64,000 bases of DNA from Crocinitomicaceae bacterium (GCA_021325675.1 JAJTCM010000001.1:496001-560000); one strand, 5' to 3'. Counted from the stretch's first letter, positions 1 through 9,825 are shown. Made by a program: numbers and translations. The notes: generated by a model from the sequence alone, not told the origin.

Positions 1-558
1 AAAAATGTAAAAATGGACTACCTGTATTTCCAGTCCAAAAAACAGGCAAAAAACACACCCAAAATCCCGGATTCGGCCATTCCTCAAAAGGTCGTCAGCA
101 CAAAAGAGATGAACAACCAGGAACTGCGGATTGCTTACCAGAATGCAGCCAGCAAAATCCGCCGGATCAACCAAAGCCTGGATGCCCAGAAAGAATTTAT
201 GAGGGCCTTTAAAATCAGCCTGCGCCAGTTTGAAATCGAATACCATAAAAAATTCGCGCTGACCTTTGCGATTATCGTGTTGTTTTTTGTGGGTGCACCG
301 CTCGGCGCTATTGTGAAAAAAGGCGGTTTCGGCGCACCAGTAGTAATCGCGGCCCTGCTTTTCATGATTTATTATGTACTGACGGAAATCGGGCTGGGAT
401 TGGCAGATTCCGAGATCACCTCGCCTTTTGTTGGGATCTGGCTGGCAACTTTTGTGCTCGCCCCGATAGCTTTTATCCTGATGCGCAGCGCAGCCATGGA
501 TTCCCGGATTTTCGACAAACAAACCTGGAAAAAACTCTTTAATTTCTCCTACCGATGA
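1..558 (+). CDS. LptF/LptG-type permease, C-terminal fragment
   Basis: The reading frame is open to the left edge, so this is the 3' part of a longer gene; the first internal ATG (position 13) is not a believable start. The visible 185 residues have a charged soluble part, then three membrane segments beginning at FALTFAIIVLFFVGAPLGAI. The order hydrophilic domain, then E-Y-H-K-K-F-A, then GAPLGAI and a short loop is typical of the C-terminal half of YjgP/YjgQ (LptF/LptG) permeases, which pull lipopolysaccharide out of the inner membrane. The stop overlaps the next start (ATGA at 555-558), so it is co-transcribed with the following glycosyltransferase. LptF versus LptG cannot be decided from this part. 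Confidence 0.8.
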   Translation, partial: KNVKMDYLYFQSKKQAKNTPKIPDSAIPQKVVSTKEMNNQELRIAYQNAASKIRRINQSLDAQKEFMRAFKISLRQFEIEYHKKFALTFAIIVLFFVGAPLGAIVKKGGFGAPVVIAALLFMIYYVLTEIGLGLADSEITSPFVGIWLATFVLAPIAFILMRSAAMDSRIFDKQTWKKLFNFSYR

Positions 559-1742
559 ATGTTTTGCATGTCACCAACAAGCCGATTTTTCCAATCCTGG
601 ACGGGGGACAGCTGGCGATGCACCGCCTTTTGATGAACCTGCTCCACCAGGGCTTTGCGGTTAAAAACCTGAGTGTTGAAACCCATAAGCATCCTTTTGA
701 TATCAATGCTTTCCCTGAAAAGCTGCAGGATATTATCGCGCCTGAAGCCCAATATATCGATACGAAAGTTAAAGCCTGGGACGTTGTGAAATCCTTGTTT
801 TCCTCCGAGTCTTATAATATTAAGCGTTTTATTGATAAAGATTTTGAAACGAGGATCAAAGAGCTGCTGCAGGAAAACAGCTTTGAGCTGGTAATCCTTG
901 AAAGCGCTTTTTTACTGTCTTATGTGCATATCATCCGGCAGTATTCGGATGCTAAAATAGTATTGCGCGCCCACAACGTGGAATACCGGATCTGGCGCCA
1001 GGCTGCCCGTCATGAGAAATCTGTCTTCAAGCGGATTTATTTCAAGAAGCTGGCTAAAAACCTCAAAAAATTCGAGTTGACGCACCTCAACATGGTGGAC
1101 GGGATTTTTTGTATTTCCGAGCAGGATAAGGAGTTTTTCCGCCGCCGTACGATCCGCGTGCCGATGACGGTGATCCCGGTGTACATGGAAACCCGCGACG
1201 AATACCCGGTTGATTACGGGAACAATGATTTCTTTTTCATAGGCTCGATGTCCTGGAAACCCAACGTGGAAGCAGTCCGGTGGATTGTAAACTCCATTGC
1301 GCCAAGATTGTATAAGATTTTACCTGATGTGAAAATTCATATTGCGGGCTCAGCCATGCCAAAAGCGATGATGGAGAAGAAGGTCAAAAACGTGGTTTTC
1401 CATGGAAAAGTGCCGAATATGCTCGATTTTATGAGCAAGCACGGAACACTGATCGTTCCTTTAAAAAGCGGTTCCGGTGTACGGATCAAAATCCTGGAAG
1501 CCATGAGCATCGGTGTTCCGGTGATCTCGACTGAAAAAGGAAAGGAAGGCATCAACCTTGTCCCGAAAAAGCATTTTCTCACCGCCAATATTACGGAAGA
1601 ATTCCTGCTCCAGATGAAGTTTATCGACACAAACACAGATATCAAGCAAACTGTTGGCCAGGAAGGAAAAGAATTTATCAGGCAAGAATACAGCATCGAT
1701 ATCGTATCCCAAAAAATCAGTGACTTCATCGCCAAAATATAA
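555..1742 (+). CDS. Glycosyltransferase, GT4-like (group 1)
   Basis: A 395-residue cytosolic protein with two Rossmann-like halves. The N-terminus MNVLHVTNKPIFPILDGGQL is the usual first strand and glycine loop of GT-B enzymes. The second half has the strand FFFIGSMSWKPNVEAVRW (about residue 225) and the donor-sugar motif SGSGVRIKILEAMSIGVPVI around Glu315, matching the family consensus for nucleotide-sugar binding. It probably transfers a sugar during surface glycan synthesis, but donor and acceptor cannot be read from sequence. It overlaps the permease gene by 4 nt and the next glycosyltransferase by about 23 nt, so the three form an operon. Confidence 0.85.
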   Translation: MNVLHVTNKPIFPILDGGQLAMHRLLMNLLHQGFAVKNLSVETHKHPFDINAFPEKLQDIIAPEAQYIDTKVKAWDVVKSLFSSESYNIKRFIDKDFETRIKELLQENSFELVILESAFLLSYVHIIRQYSDAKIVLRAHNVEYRIWRQAARHEKSVFKRIYFKKLAKNLKKFELTHLNMVDGIFCISEQDKEFFRRRTIRVPMTVIPVYMETRDEYPVDYGNNDFFFIGSMSWKPNVEAVRWIVNSIAPRLYKILPDVKIHIAGSAMPKAMMEKKVKNVVFHGKVPNMLDFMSKHGTLIVPLKSGSGVRIKILEAMSIGVPVISTEKGKEGINLVPKKHFLTANITEEFLLQMKFIDTNTDIKQTVGQEGKEFIRQEYSIDIVSQKISDFIAKI

Positions 1743-2910
1743 ACAGAAGCTGCTGGTCGTCCTGTCGCGCTTTCCTTATCCGCTGGAAAAAGGCGATAAG
1801 CTGCGGGCATATTACCAGCTCATCGGCTTGTCTGAGGAATTTGACCTGCATGTGTTTTGCACGACAGATTGCGAAGTTTCTCCCGCTGATTTGGAGAAAA
1901 TTCGTCCATATTGCAAAGAGCTGAAGGTTTTTCGCCTGAAAAAGGGCCTTATTTTGCTTAACGTGCTCGGCGCTTTCATTACGGGCAAGCCTTTCCAGGT
2001 AGCTTATTTTTACCAGCGCTGGATTGCACGTAAAATCCGTCAGCGGATGGAAGAATTGCGCCCGGACCACATTTTTTGCCAGTTGGTGCGCGTTTCCGAA
2101 TATGTAAAAAACTATCATTCCTGCCCGAAAACGATCGACCTGATGGACGCCCTTTCCAAAGGAATGGAACGCCGGGCCCAGGATGCGCCTTTTTATATGA
2201 AATGGTTTTTCAGGGAAGAAAGCGCCCGGCTTAAACGCTATGAAAGCAAAGTGCTGGATTATTTCGAGCATACCGTTATTATTTCCGGGCAGGACAAACG
2301 CTATATCATTCATCCGAAAAACAGCAGTATACGCGTGATCCCGAATGGAGTGGGGGAACGCTTCTTCAATTTCAAGGAGCAGACAGCCAAAACCTGCGAC
2401 CTGATCTTTACCGGGAACATGAGCTATGCGCCGAATGTACAGGCTTCACAATTTTTGGTAAAAAAGCTGCTGCCCGTTCTCGAAAAGGATTATCCCGGCA
2501 TCCGTACCGACCTTGTTGGTGCAACACCGGCGCCGTCAGTCAAAAGTTTAACTAGTTCCAGGGTGCGCGTTACCGGCTGGGTCGATGATATGCGGCCGTA
2601 TTATGCAGGCGCTGAGATTTTCATTGCCCCGATGTTTTCCGGCTCCGGGATGCAGAATAAAATCCTTGAGGCGATGGCGATGGGAATCCCTTGTATTACG
2701 ACCCGCCTGGCGAATAACGCAGTCCTGGCAAAAGATGGCGAAGAGATCATTCTCGCCGAAACAGAAGCCGAAATGTGCGCAGCAGTCAAAAGCCTGAAAT
2801 CCGACCCGGAATTGTATGCTAAAATCGCACATAACGCCAGAGAATTCGTTAGCTCCCGCTACAACTGGAAGGCGATGAACGGAAAGTTGGTGGAAGTTAT
2901 TAGAGGGTGA
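1720..2910 (+). CDS. Glycosyltransferase, GT4-like (group 1)
   Basis: A second GT-B enzyme, about 396 residues, with KLLVVLSRFPYPLEKGDKLR at the N-terminus and GSGMQNKILEAMAMGIPCIT near the C-terminus. It resembles the sugar transferases found in exopolysaccharide clusters (TIGR03087-like), from memory only. The start is uncertain. The first ATG (1654) would overlap the upstream gene by 89 nt and add a basic low-complexity tail, so I prefer the in-frame GTG at 1720, which overlaps by 23 nt. No ATG is available closer to the conserved first strand. It is the last gene of the operon and is followed 2 nt after the stop by an inverted repeat. Substrates are unknown. Confidence 0.8.
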   Translation: MTSSPKYKQKLLVVLSRFPYPLEKGDKLRAYYQLIGLSEEFDLHVFCTTDCEVSPADLEKIRPYCKELKVFRLKKGLILLNVLGAFITGKPFQVAYFYQRWIARKIRQRMEELRPDHIFCQLVRVSEYVKNYHSCPKTIDLMDALSKGMERRAQDAPFYMKWFFREESARLKRYESKVLDYFEHTVIISGQDKRYIIHPKNSSIRVIPNGVGERFFNFKEQTAKTCDLIFTGNMSYAPNVQASQFLVKKLLPVLEKDYPGIRTDLVGATPAPSVKSLTSSRVRVTGWVDDMRPYYAGAEIFIAPMFSGSGMQNKILEAMAMGIPCITTRLANNAVLAKDGEEIILAETEAEMCAAVKSLKSDPELYAKIAHNAREFVSSRYNWKAMNGKLVEVIRG

Positions 2911-2912
2911 TT

Positions 2913-2969
2913 GGATTATTGGATATTTAGATTGTTGGATTATTCGGGAAATCTAAATATCAGCAATCC
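2913..2969. repeat. Inverted repeat immediately after a stop codon
   Basis: The arms 2913-2933 and 2950-2969 are nearly complementary over 20 nt, sharing the core GATATTTAGATT / AATCTAAATATC. The left arm also contains direct copies of TTGGATTATT. There is no T-run after the hairpin, so it is not a standard intrinsic terminator. It has the same architecture as the other stop-adjacent elements in this window. Confidence 0.7.
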
Positions 2970-3123
2970 GGCGATCTGTTTCAAATTCGTGATTCCCAAC
3001 CCATTTTCCGCTTTCATTCTCCGTTTCCTCTCCATCTAAAGTCATTTTTCACCAATTATCAACATTTTAGCTGTAATCAGGTAAAAATTTTGGATATTTA
3101 CGGCACTAAAAATTAAAGAAACT

Positions 3124-4599
3124 ATGAAAAAACATTTTCTTGCTGTCGCAGCCCTTTGTTTCTTAGGAACTTCCTGGGCGCAGCGCAAAATTGAATATGT
3201 AGAATACGACCTGCCAAACGGCCTGCATGTGATTTTGCATGAAGAGCACGCAACCCCGATTGTTGCTGTCTCTGTCCTCTACCATGTCGGTTCGAAAAAT
3301 GAAAATCCGGACAGAACGGGTTTTGCACACTTTTTTGAGCACTTGCTGTTTGAAGGCTCAACCAACATCGGCCGCGGTGAATACAGCGAACTGGTGGAGA
3401 AAAACGGTGGAACATTGAATGCCAATACTTCCCAGGACAGAACGTATTATTACGAAATTCTTCCTTCCAACCAGCTGGAGCTTGGTTTATGGCTCGAAAG
3501 TGAGCGCTTGCTGCATGCCCGTGTTGATAAAACAGGTATTGAAACACAGCGCCAGGTAGTGAAAGAAGAGAAAAGACAGCGTGTTGACAACCAGCCTTAC
3601 GGTTCTTTCATGACAGAAATGTTCGGACGCATGTTCGAGAAACACCCTTACAGCTGGGCACCGATCGGAAGCATGGAGCACCTGGATGCTGCACAGGAAG
3701 CGGATTACGTGAATTTCTACCGTACGTTCTATGTGCCTTCCAACGCAGTATTGTCTATCGCCGGTGACATCAACATCGAGCAGACGAAAAAATGGATCAA
3801 CCAGTATTACGGTTCCATTCCGTCCGGCCAGGCGATCAACCTGCTTCGCGACCACGAAAACCTGACAGACCAGGAGTTCGAAACGCGTTACGGTCTTGCC
3901 AAATCAAAATTCGACAAAACGAATATCATGGCTTCGAAAGATCCGGAAGCACAAAAAGTATTGAAAAAATATTCGGCGATGCAGATTGCGATCCCGAAAC
4001 CTGCACCTGAGCGTGTTGAGCCGCCGCTGACGAAGGTTGTGGTTGACACAGTTTACGACAACATCCAGTTACCTGCAGTTTTCATCGGTTACCGTTTCCC
4101 GGAGCAAACACACCCGGATGCTTACGCTATCGAAATGATGAACTCCATCCTCTCCGGAAGCACAAGCTCCCGCATGAACAAAAATATCGTAGAGAAAAAA
4201 CAGCAGGCAGTAGCAGCTTTCTCCTTCGCTTTCAGCATGGAAGACCCGGGATTGGGAATAGTTGCCGCTATCGGTGCGAACGGTGTTGATGTAAAAACCA
4301 TCGAACAATCACTGGATGAAGAAATCGAAGCATTGCAAAACGAACTGATTTCCCAGGAAGAATTTGAAAAAGTACGCAACCAGTTTGAAAATGACCTCGT
4401 TTCTTCCAACAGCTCTGTGGCCGGTATCGCCGAAAACCTGGCTGACAGCCACACTTACCGCGGAAATGCAAACATGGTGAACTCACAATTGGATAAATAC
4501 CTTTCTGTGACCCGCGACGATATCCAGCGTGTTGCTAAAAAGTACTTCACGAAGAATTCCCGCGTTATTTTGTACTACTTACCGAAAGAAACCAATTAA
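3124..4599 (+). CDS. M16 family zinc protease, catalytic partner
   Basis: A 491-residue exported metalloprotease. The signal peptide is MKKHFLAVAALCFLGTSWAQ. The inverted zinc motif HFFEH is at residues 69-73, with the third ligand probably Glu149 in VVKEEKRQ. These are hallmarks of the pitrilysin/M16 family, which degrades peptides inside a closed chamber. The second half (from about residue 290) has the M16 C-domain fold but lacks the Arg/Tyr pair that completes the active site. The next gene, 25 nt downstream, supplies that pair but lacks the zinc motif. The two therefore look like the split subunits of one heterodimeric enzyme in the cell envelope. Confidence 0.92.
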   Translation: MKKHFLAVAALCFLGTSWAQRKIEYVEYDLPNGLHVILHEEHATPIVAVSVLYHVGSKNENPDRTGFAHFFEHLLFEGSTNIGRGEYSELVEKNGGTLNANTSQDRTYYYEILPSNQLELGLWLESERLLHARVDKTGIETQRQVVKEEKRQRVDNQPYGSFMTEMFGRMFEKHPYSWAPIGSMEHLDAAQEADYVNFYRTFYVPSNAVLSIAGDINIEQTKKWINQYYGSIPSGQAINLLRDHENLTDQEFETRYGLAKSKFDKTNIMASKDPEAQKVLKKYSAMQIAIPKPAPERVEPPLTKVVVDTVYDNIQLPAVFIGYRFPEQTHPDAYAIEMMNSILSGSTSSRMNKNIVEKKQQAVAAFSFAFSMEDPGLGIVAAIGANGVDVKTIEQSLDEEIEALQNELISQEEFEKVRNQFENDLVSSNSSVAGIAENLADSHTYRGNANMVNSQLDKYLSVTRDDIQRVAKKYFTKNSRVILYYLPKETN

Positions 4600-4624
4600 T
4601 TGATCATTCCAATCAGAAGAAATC

Positions 4625-6757
4625 ATGAAGAAAATATTCCTATTTAGTTTAATCCTCGGAAGCTCCTTTACCGGTTTTTCCCAGAAAACAAAAACAACCA
4701 AAGCACCGGTAAAAACGACGAAAGAAGTAACCCCGGTTGCCCCGATTGACCGCTCGACCCGCCCTAAAGCAGGACCGGCGCCAACAATCAACATCAAAGA
4801 CTCGGAAGTGTTTACAACAAGCAACGGGATTACGGTGATCCTTTCCGAAAACCACAAATTGCCAAAGGTTTCGATTAATCTCGTTATGGGTTCCGATCCT
4901 ATGCTGGAAGGTCCCAAAACAGGTATCTCCAGCCTGGCAGGCGATCTGATTATGTCAGGTACGACCAACCGCAGCAAAGATCAGCTGGATAAAGAGATTG
5001 ACTACATCGGTGCAAGCATCAATGCCGGTTCCGAGTCGATTTACCTGTCATGCCTGACGAAACATTTGCCTAAAGCAATGGATTTATATTCCGATATCGT
5101 TTTCAATGCGAATTTCCCGCAGTCTGAATTCGAGCGCATCGTGAAGCAAAACGAATCCAACCTGCTTTCTGCCAAGTCAAACCCGGACCAGATTGCTGAC
5201 AACGTTGAAAAACGCGCAAACTTTAAAGGGCACCCTTACGGAGAAGTAATGACAGAAGCTACCCTGGCTGCCATCACACGCGACGACATCGAAAGCTATT
5301 ACAAGCGTATTTTCACCCCAACAGGAAGCTACATGGTAATTGTAGGCGACATCACGAAAGACGAAGCTATAAAATTAGTCAATACATATTTCGGAAGCTG
5401 GAAAGGCGGAACAAATTACGAAATGCAGCTGGGTGCAGGTAACTTCAACCAGGGCAACCGCGTGATTTTCGTGAAAAAACCGGGAGCTGTTCAGTCTACG
5501 ATCTCTGTTTCTTTCCCTGTGAAAATGAAGCCGGGCGATCAAAACCAGATTCCACTGACTGTGTTGAACAACATCGTTGGCGGCGGCGGTTTCGGTACGC
5601 GTTTGATGCAAAACCTGCGTGAGGACAAAGCTTACACTTACGGTTGCTATTCTTCCCTGAATGTTACGGATAACGGAAGCTGGTTCTCTGCATCAGGTAA
5701 CTTCCGCAACGAAGTTTCCGACAGCGCAATTACACAGATCCTGTATGAATTGGACCGTATTATCACGGATACTGTAACTGCAAAAGAACTGGATCTGACA
5801 AAAACTTCTATGGCTGGCGGCTTTGCCCGTTCCCTGGAAAACCCTTCTACTGTAGCGCGTTTTGCCCTGAACATCATTCAGAACAAATTGCCGAAAGATT
5901 ACTACCAGACTTATCTTAAGCGCTTGGAAGCTGTTGACAAAGCGGCAATCCAGAAAATGGCGCAAATGTATTTCACAGCTACGAACTGCAATATCGTTGT
6001 GGTAGGAAATGAAGAGATCATCGACAAGCTGAAAAAGTTTGACTCAGACGGTAAAATCGAATTCCTCGATGCTTTCGGACAGGAGATTGTTGACGTGAAA
6101 AAATCGGATATCACGAAAGAGCAGCTGGTTGAGAAATATGTGCTTGCGGTTACCAAAAGCGCAAACATGAAAGAAGTGAAGAAAAAGCTGAGCAAGGTGA
6201 AATCCATGAAACAACAGTTGGAATTGAAAAACCCGGCTTTTCCTGGCGCTTTGGATATGACGACTTATTACGCTGCTCCTAACAAGGAAGCCATGAAAAT
6301 GGAAATGCAGGGTATGGTGATCCAGAAAACGTTCTTCAACGGTACAAAAGGCGGAAGCATGAACATGCAAACCGGTAAAAAAGAAATGACGGCCGAGGAA
6401 ATCGCTTCCAAAAACAAATCCATCGGTTTGATCCCGGAACTGAACTATGCTGCTTCCGGCATGACATACGAAATCACGGGCATCGAAACAGTGAAAGGAA
6501 AAGATTACTACGTTTTGAAAACAAACGACGGTTCAGGTGATAAATTCGATTATTTCGACACCAAAACTTTTATGAAAACACAAAGCATCCAAACGGAAGA
6601 AGGTCAGGAAACCCTGATGATGTTTGATGATTTCAAGGAAGTGAACGGAATCCTGTTCCCACACAAAATGGCGTTGAGTGTAGGTGAAATGATCCTCGAC
6701 GGAACAACCAAAGCAATTGAAATGAACGGAAAAATCGAGAGCAGCACGTTCGAGTAA
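4625..6757 (+). CDS. M16 family protease, non-zinc partner with C-terminal extension
   Basis: A 710-residue exported protein (signal peptide MKKIFLFSLILGSSFTGFSQ). Where catalytic M16 proteins have HxxEH it reads GISSLAGDLIMSG, so it cannot bind zinc. It keeps the substrate-binding Arg/Tyr region GFGTRLMQNLREDKAYTYG (around residues 325-340). Together with the preceding gene this is the usual arrangement of two-subunit M16B enzymes. Residues from about 510 onward are extra compared with normal partners (about 450 residues). That part, ending in LFPHKMALSVGEMILDG, resembles the lipoprotein-sorting-like domain often fused to such proteases in Bacteroidota; I cannot confirm this by search. A clear terminator follows the stop. 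Confidence 0.88.
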   Translation: MKKIFLFSLILGSSFTGFSQKTKTTKAPVKTTKEVTPVAPIDRSTRPKAGPAPTINIKDSEVFTTSNGITVILSENHKLPKVSINLVMGSDPMLEGPKTGISSLAGDLIMSGTTNRSKDQLDKEIDYIGASINAGSESIYLSCLTKHLPKAMDLYSDIVFNANFPQSEFERIVKQNESNLLSAKSNPDQIADNVEKRANFKGHPYGEVMTEATLAAITRDDIESYYKRIFTPTGSYMVIVGDITKDEAIKLVNTYFGSWKGGTNYEMQLGAGNFNQGNRVIFVKKPGAVQSTISVSFPVKMKPGDQNQIPLTVLNNIVGGGGFGTRLMQNLREDKAYTYGCYSSLNVTDNGSWFSASGNFRNEVSDSAITQILYELDRIITDTVTAKELDLTKTSMAGGFARSLENPSTVARFALNIIQNKLPKDYYQTYLKRLEAVDKAAIQKMAQMYFTATNCNIVVVGNEEIIDKLKKFDSDGKIEFLDAFGQEIVDVKKSDITKEQLVEKYVLAVTKSANMKEVKKKLSKVKSMKQQLELKNPAFPGALDMTTYYAAPNKEAMKMEMQGMVIQKTFFNGTKGGSMNMQTGKKEMTAEEIASKNKSIGLIPELNYAASGMTYEITGIETVKGKDYYVLKTNDGSGDKFDYFDTKTFMKTQSIQTEEGQETLMMFDDFKEVNGILFPHKMALSVGEMILDGTTKAIEMNGKIESSTFE

Positions 6758-6781
6758 AATTCCGACAAAATAAAACCAAAG

Positions 6782-6815
6782 AAGGGCGTCTGAATAAAGG
6801 CGCCCTTTTTGTTTT
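6782..6815 (+). terminator. Intrinsic terminator after the M16 pair
   Basis: A perfect 7-bp stem AAGGGCG (6782-6788) / CGCCCTT (6801-6807) is followed by TTTTTGTTTT. It insulates the M16 operon from the AT-rich NACHT gene. Confidence 0.85.
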
Positions 6816-6857
6816 GCATGATATATTTATTATTTTAGTACAAAAAAAAATACTGCT

Positions 6858-9818
6858 ATGCCACTAAATCAAAAATTAATTGCAGAAGAAACAATACACG
6901 ATATAATTGCATCTTCAAATAAACCAACTGGTTATTCAAATTTCCCATATCCCCTTAACTCTTTAGATGACAGAGTATTTGAAGTGTTAACATATTCAAT
7001 TTTTAAGAAAAGAATTGAAAATGATGATATAGTTGGCTTTGATAATGTGCAATTAATGCAAGGTGTTGGTGAAAAAGGAATGGATTGTATTTTAACTTCT
7101 AATTCAAAGGTTACAGGTATAATTCAATGCAAGAAATACTCTAAAAACATATCACATGAGATAATTTTAGAAGAAATAATAAAATTTTCAATTCATTGTA
7201 ACTTAGATAAAAAGAGATTCAATCCGCGTACTATAAAATATTTCATTTCTACCTCAACAGGATATACTGGTAAGGCAATAGAATTGTTAGAACACTTAGC
7301 AGATAAATCATTTATAAAAAGATATAACATACAAGAAATTGCAAATAAAATTATTAAAAAATATAAAGAATTTCAAGAATTAGAATTTGTTAAAATTAAA
7401 TCTGACATAATTAAAATAGTTTCAGAATTAAAGTATGAATATATAAAACCTGAGAATTATGATGTTTGGATTAATAAATATGCAGATATAATAGATACTT
7501 TTTTTGATGTTAAAATAGTTATGATAAACAACACAAAAGAACTTTTGGATAAGATGGACTCACTTTTTTCAAAAGATGAAAATAAATTAATTAAAGAATT
7601 TATTGAACGATATAAGATTACTGGAATAGAAAAACTAAATGTTATAAATTTTATTGGATTCGATTTGCATAAATACATGCAAAAACCAGGCGACATAACT
7701 TTAACTGAATTATTTGTAAAGCCCTTATTTACTCATAATGTCTATGATAAAAAAGAAGGTAATAAAACGGTTAAGAATATAGAGTTAGCTCAATTATTTG
7801 AAAGAGATAAAAATTTCATTATACTAGGTGATCCTGGAGCTGGCAAATCACTTTTAATTAAATATATAATAGTTGAAATTCTAAATAAAAATCATTTAGA
7901 GTTTATTCCATTTAGAATTGAATTAAGAAAATACAATGAAGTCCGTGAAAATAAAAGTATTATAGAGTATTTAGCTGAAAATATTACTAGAGAATATCAT
8001 ATTCAGATAGACATAGATTTATTAACCAAAGTAATTAAAAATTATAAAACATTATTCTTTTTTGATGGATTAGATGAGATTTTTAATATTACCCATAAAA
8101 ATAAAATGAAAGAAAGTATAGAATCTTTCAGTTTAAATTATGCAAACTCAAAAAGCATAATAACTTCAAGATTTATTGGGTATCATGATATAAATTTTAG
8201 TCAAGAAAAGTATAATGAATTCTCGATTCAAAAGTTTAATCAAACTCAAATTGAAGAATTGGTGAGAAAATTTTTTCTGACACAGAATCTTAATAAAGAA
8301 AAGCAAAAAAAATCAATAGAAGATTGTTTACTTCAAATTCAAAAAGATGTCGATGAGGATTTAAAGACAAATCCATTAATTATGACTTTAATACTAATTC
8401 TTTCGAGTAATAATATTGTAATACCGGATTCAAAACTTGAAATCTATGAAGCCTGTACCAAGACATTGGTTGATACTATTGATATTCGAGAAAAGGAATT
8501 AAAATTTGAATTACCTGTGAAGAATAAGAGACTTACATTTGCACATTTAGCTTATTGGCAATATCAGGCTATAACAGATAGCATAAAAATTTCATATGAC
8601 AAAGCTGTACGAACTATCGCAAATTTATTACTTGAACGAAAAGAAGCGCAAGAGTATACTGAAGCAGAAGAAAAAGCTAAAAAATTTTTAGAATATGCAG
8701 AAAAGAGATCAATTTATTTTGAAGATAATTTTACCCATAAGACTTTTTTAGAATATTATACTGCCGATTATTTATATATTAATTATTTTACAAAAGCAAA
8801 TGATCAGGCTAAACAAGCAGCAATTGGATTGATCTCTAAATATTTGTCAAATTCATTTTGGTATATTGTATTTGAATTATTATTTACAAGAATAGATAAG
8901 GATCAAGCGGATAGTGAATTATTAGACGAAATTTTTGTTAAGCAAATTGAGTCAAATTCGTTAAATGCATTTTATTTTTTAATAAGTAATTTACCTAAAT
9001 TAATAAATATTGGTGATGATATAAAAAAGGATGTTATTCGTAAAACGATTCATTTATGTATTCAAGGGCAAAAAATGAGTAAAATATCTCATAATTCAAG
9101 TCAAGATAAAGAAAATTTATTTAAAAAAATAATTTTGCTACAAAAAAATCATGAAACTTCAAATTTATTTCAGCAAGTGCTATTAGAGTTTGAAGATCTT
9201 AAATCCGAAAAAGAGTTAATTGAGTTTTATATTTGGTTCCATGAATTGCTTTCCATTAAAGAATTACAGGGCTTAGGAAATTTAATCGAAATCAAAAATG
9301 AAAGAAAATTACTAGATTGCGCTTTAAAAGATATACTACTTTATTCTTTAGCTTTAATTAGTCTGCCTAAAAAACCAGTTACTATTAAAATATTACTAGA
9401 CCAAATTGATATTTTTGGTGTGGAGAGTATATTTAAAGATATTAGATTTAGACATATGGAGAATGTCTCTAGAATTAATACATTCTGTTTATTTATGAGA
9501 ACAATTGCTGAAAATAAAAATTATACAGATCTTGAAAGTGCATATGAAAATATGATTAAAAGAGGAGTAAAGCATGAGGAAATGATCAAACAATTAAAGG
9601 CTTTAAATGGTTTTTATGATATTGATGGATTATTTGAATTATTTTTAATCTCAGAAAATAAAAAAATAGATGAAATAATTATTGCCGGAATAAGTATTGA
9701 TCAAGATTCGTATAGTACTTATGAAGATCTAAAATTGTCAACTAATAATAAAAAACTAGATACTATTGAACATATCTTTGAAGAAAGAAATAAACAAAAT
9801 AATGACATGTCATTTTAA
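6858..9818 (+). CDS. Mrr-like nuclease-NACHT NTPase, NLR-like putative anti-phage protein
   Basis: A 986-residue protein without signal peptide or membrane segments. Residues 30-120 form a PD-(D/E)xK nuclease of the Mrr type: Glu42 in RVFEVL, Asp76 in GEKGMDCIL, and the Gln90-x-Lys92 pair in IIQCKKY. Residues from about 318 form a NACHT NTPase: Walker A GDPGAGKS (324-331), Walker B FFFDGLDE with Asp403/Asp406/Glu407, and a sensor arginine in IITSRF. The rest (about 560-986) is predicted alpha-helical and was not recognised; by analogy it is the sensor. NACHT proteins with nuclease effectors are a known class of bacterial single-gene phage defence. The gene is very AT-rich (about a quarter G+C by eye), unlike both neighbours, and ends 7 nt before the YCII start. 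No partner gene or integrase is visible. Cargo and trigger are inferred. Confidence 0.85.
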   Translation: MPLNQKLIAEETIHDIIASSNKPTGYSNFPYPLNSLDDRVFEVLTYSIFKKRIENDDIVGFDNVQLMQGVGEKGMDCILTSNSKVTGIIQCKKYSKNISHEIILEEIIKFSIHCNLDKKRFNPRTIKYFISTSTGYTGKAIELLEHLADKSFIKRYNIQEIANKIIKKYKEFQELEFVKIKSDIIKIVSELKYEYIKPENYDVWINKYADIIDTFFDVKIVMINNTKELLDKMDSLFSKDENKLIKEFIERYKITGIEKLNVINFIGFDLHKYMQKPGDITLTELFVKPLFTHNVYDKKEGNKTVKNIELAQLFERDKNFIILGDPGAGKSLLIKYIIVEILNKNHLEFIPFRIELRKYNEVRENKSIIEYLAENITREYHIQIDIDLLTKVIKNYKTLFFFDGLDEIFNITHKNKMKESIESFSLNYANSKSIITSRFIGYHDINFSQEKYNEFSIQKFNQTQIEELVRKFFLTQNLNKEKQKKSIEDCLLQIQKDVDEDLKTNPLIMTLILILSSNNIVIPDSKLEIYEACTKTLVDTIDIREKELKFELPVKNKRLTFAHLAYWQYQAITDSIKISYDKAVRTIANLLLERKEAQEYTEAEEKAKKFLEYAEKRSIYFEDNFTHKTFLEYYTADYLYINYFTKANDQAKQAAIGLISKYLSNSFWYIVFELLFTRIDKDQADSELLDEIFVKQIESNSLNAFYFLISNLPKLINIGDDIKKDVIRKTIHLCIQGQKMSKISHNSSQDKENLFKKIILLQKNHETSNLFQQVLLEFEDLKSEKELIEFYIWFHELLSIKELQGLGNLIEIKNERKLLDCALKDILLYSLALISLPKKPVTIKILLDQIDIFGVESIFKDIRFRHMENVSRINTFCLFMRTIAENKNYTDLESAYENMIKRGVKHEEMIKQLKALNGFYDIDGLFELFLISENKKIDEIIIAGISIDQDSYSTYEDLKLSTNNKKLDTIEHIFEERNKQNNDMSF

Positions 9819-9825
9819 TTATAAC

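Noticed and set aside
4625-6757. Second M16 gene as a pseudogene because HxxEH is missing
   Set aside because: Two-subunit M16 enzymes normally have one partner without the zinc motif, and this one keeps the Arg/Tyr region and an intact frame.
6858-9818. AT-rich island as part of a prophage
   Set aside because: Single gene, no integrase, capsid or tRNA attachment site, and immediate return to chromosomal composition.
9766-9825. Longer start of the YCII gene
   Set aside because: It overlaps the NACHT gene and places 20 residues before a normal signal peptide.
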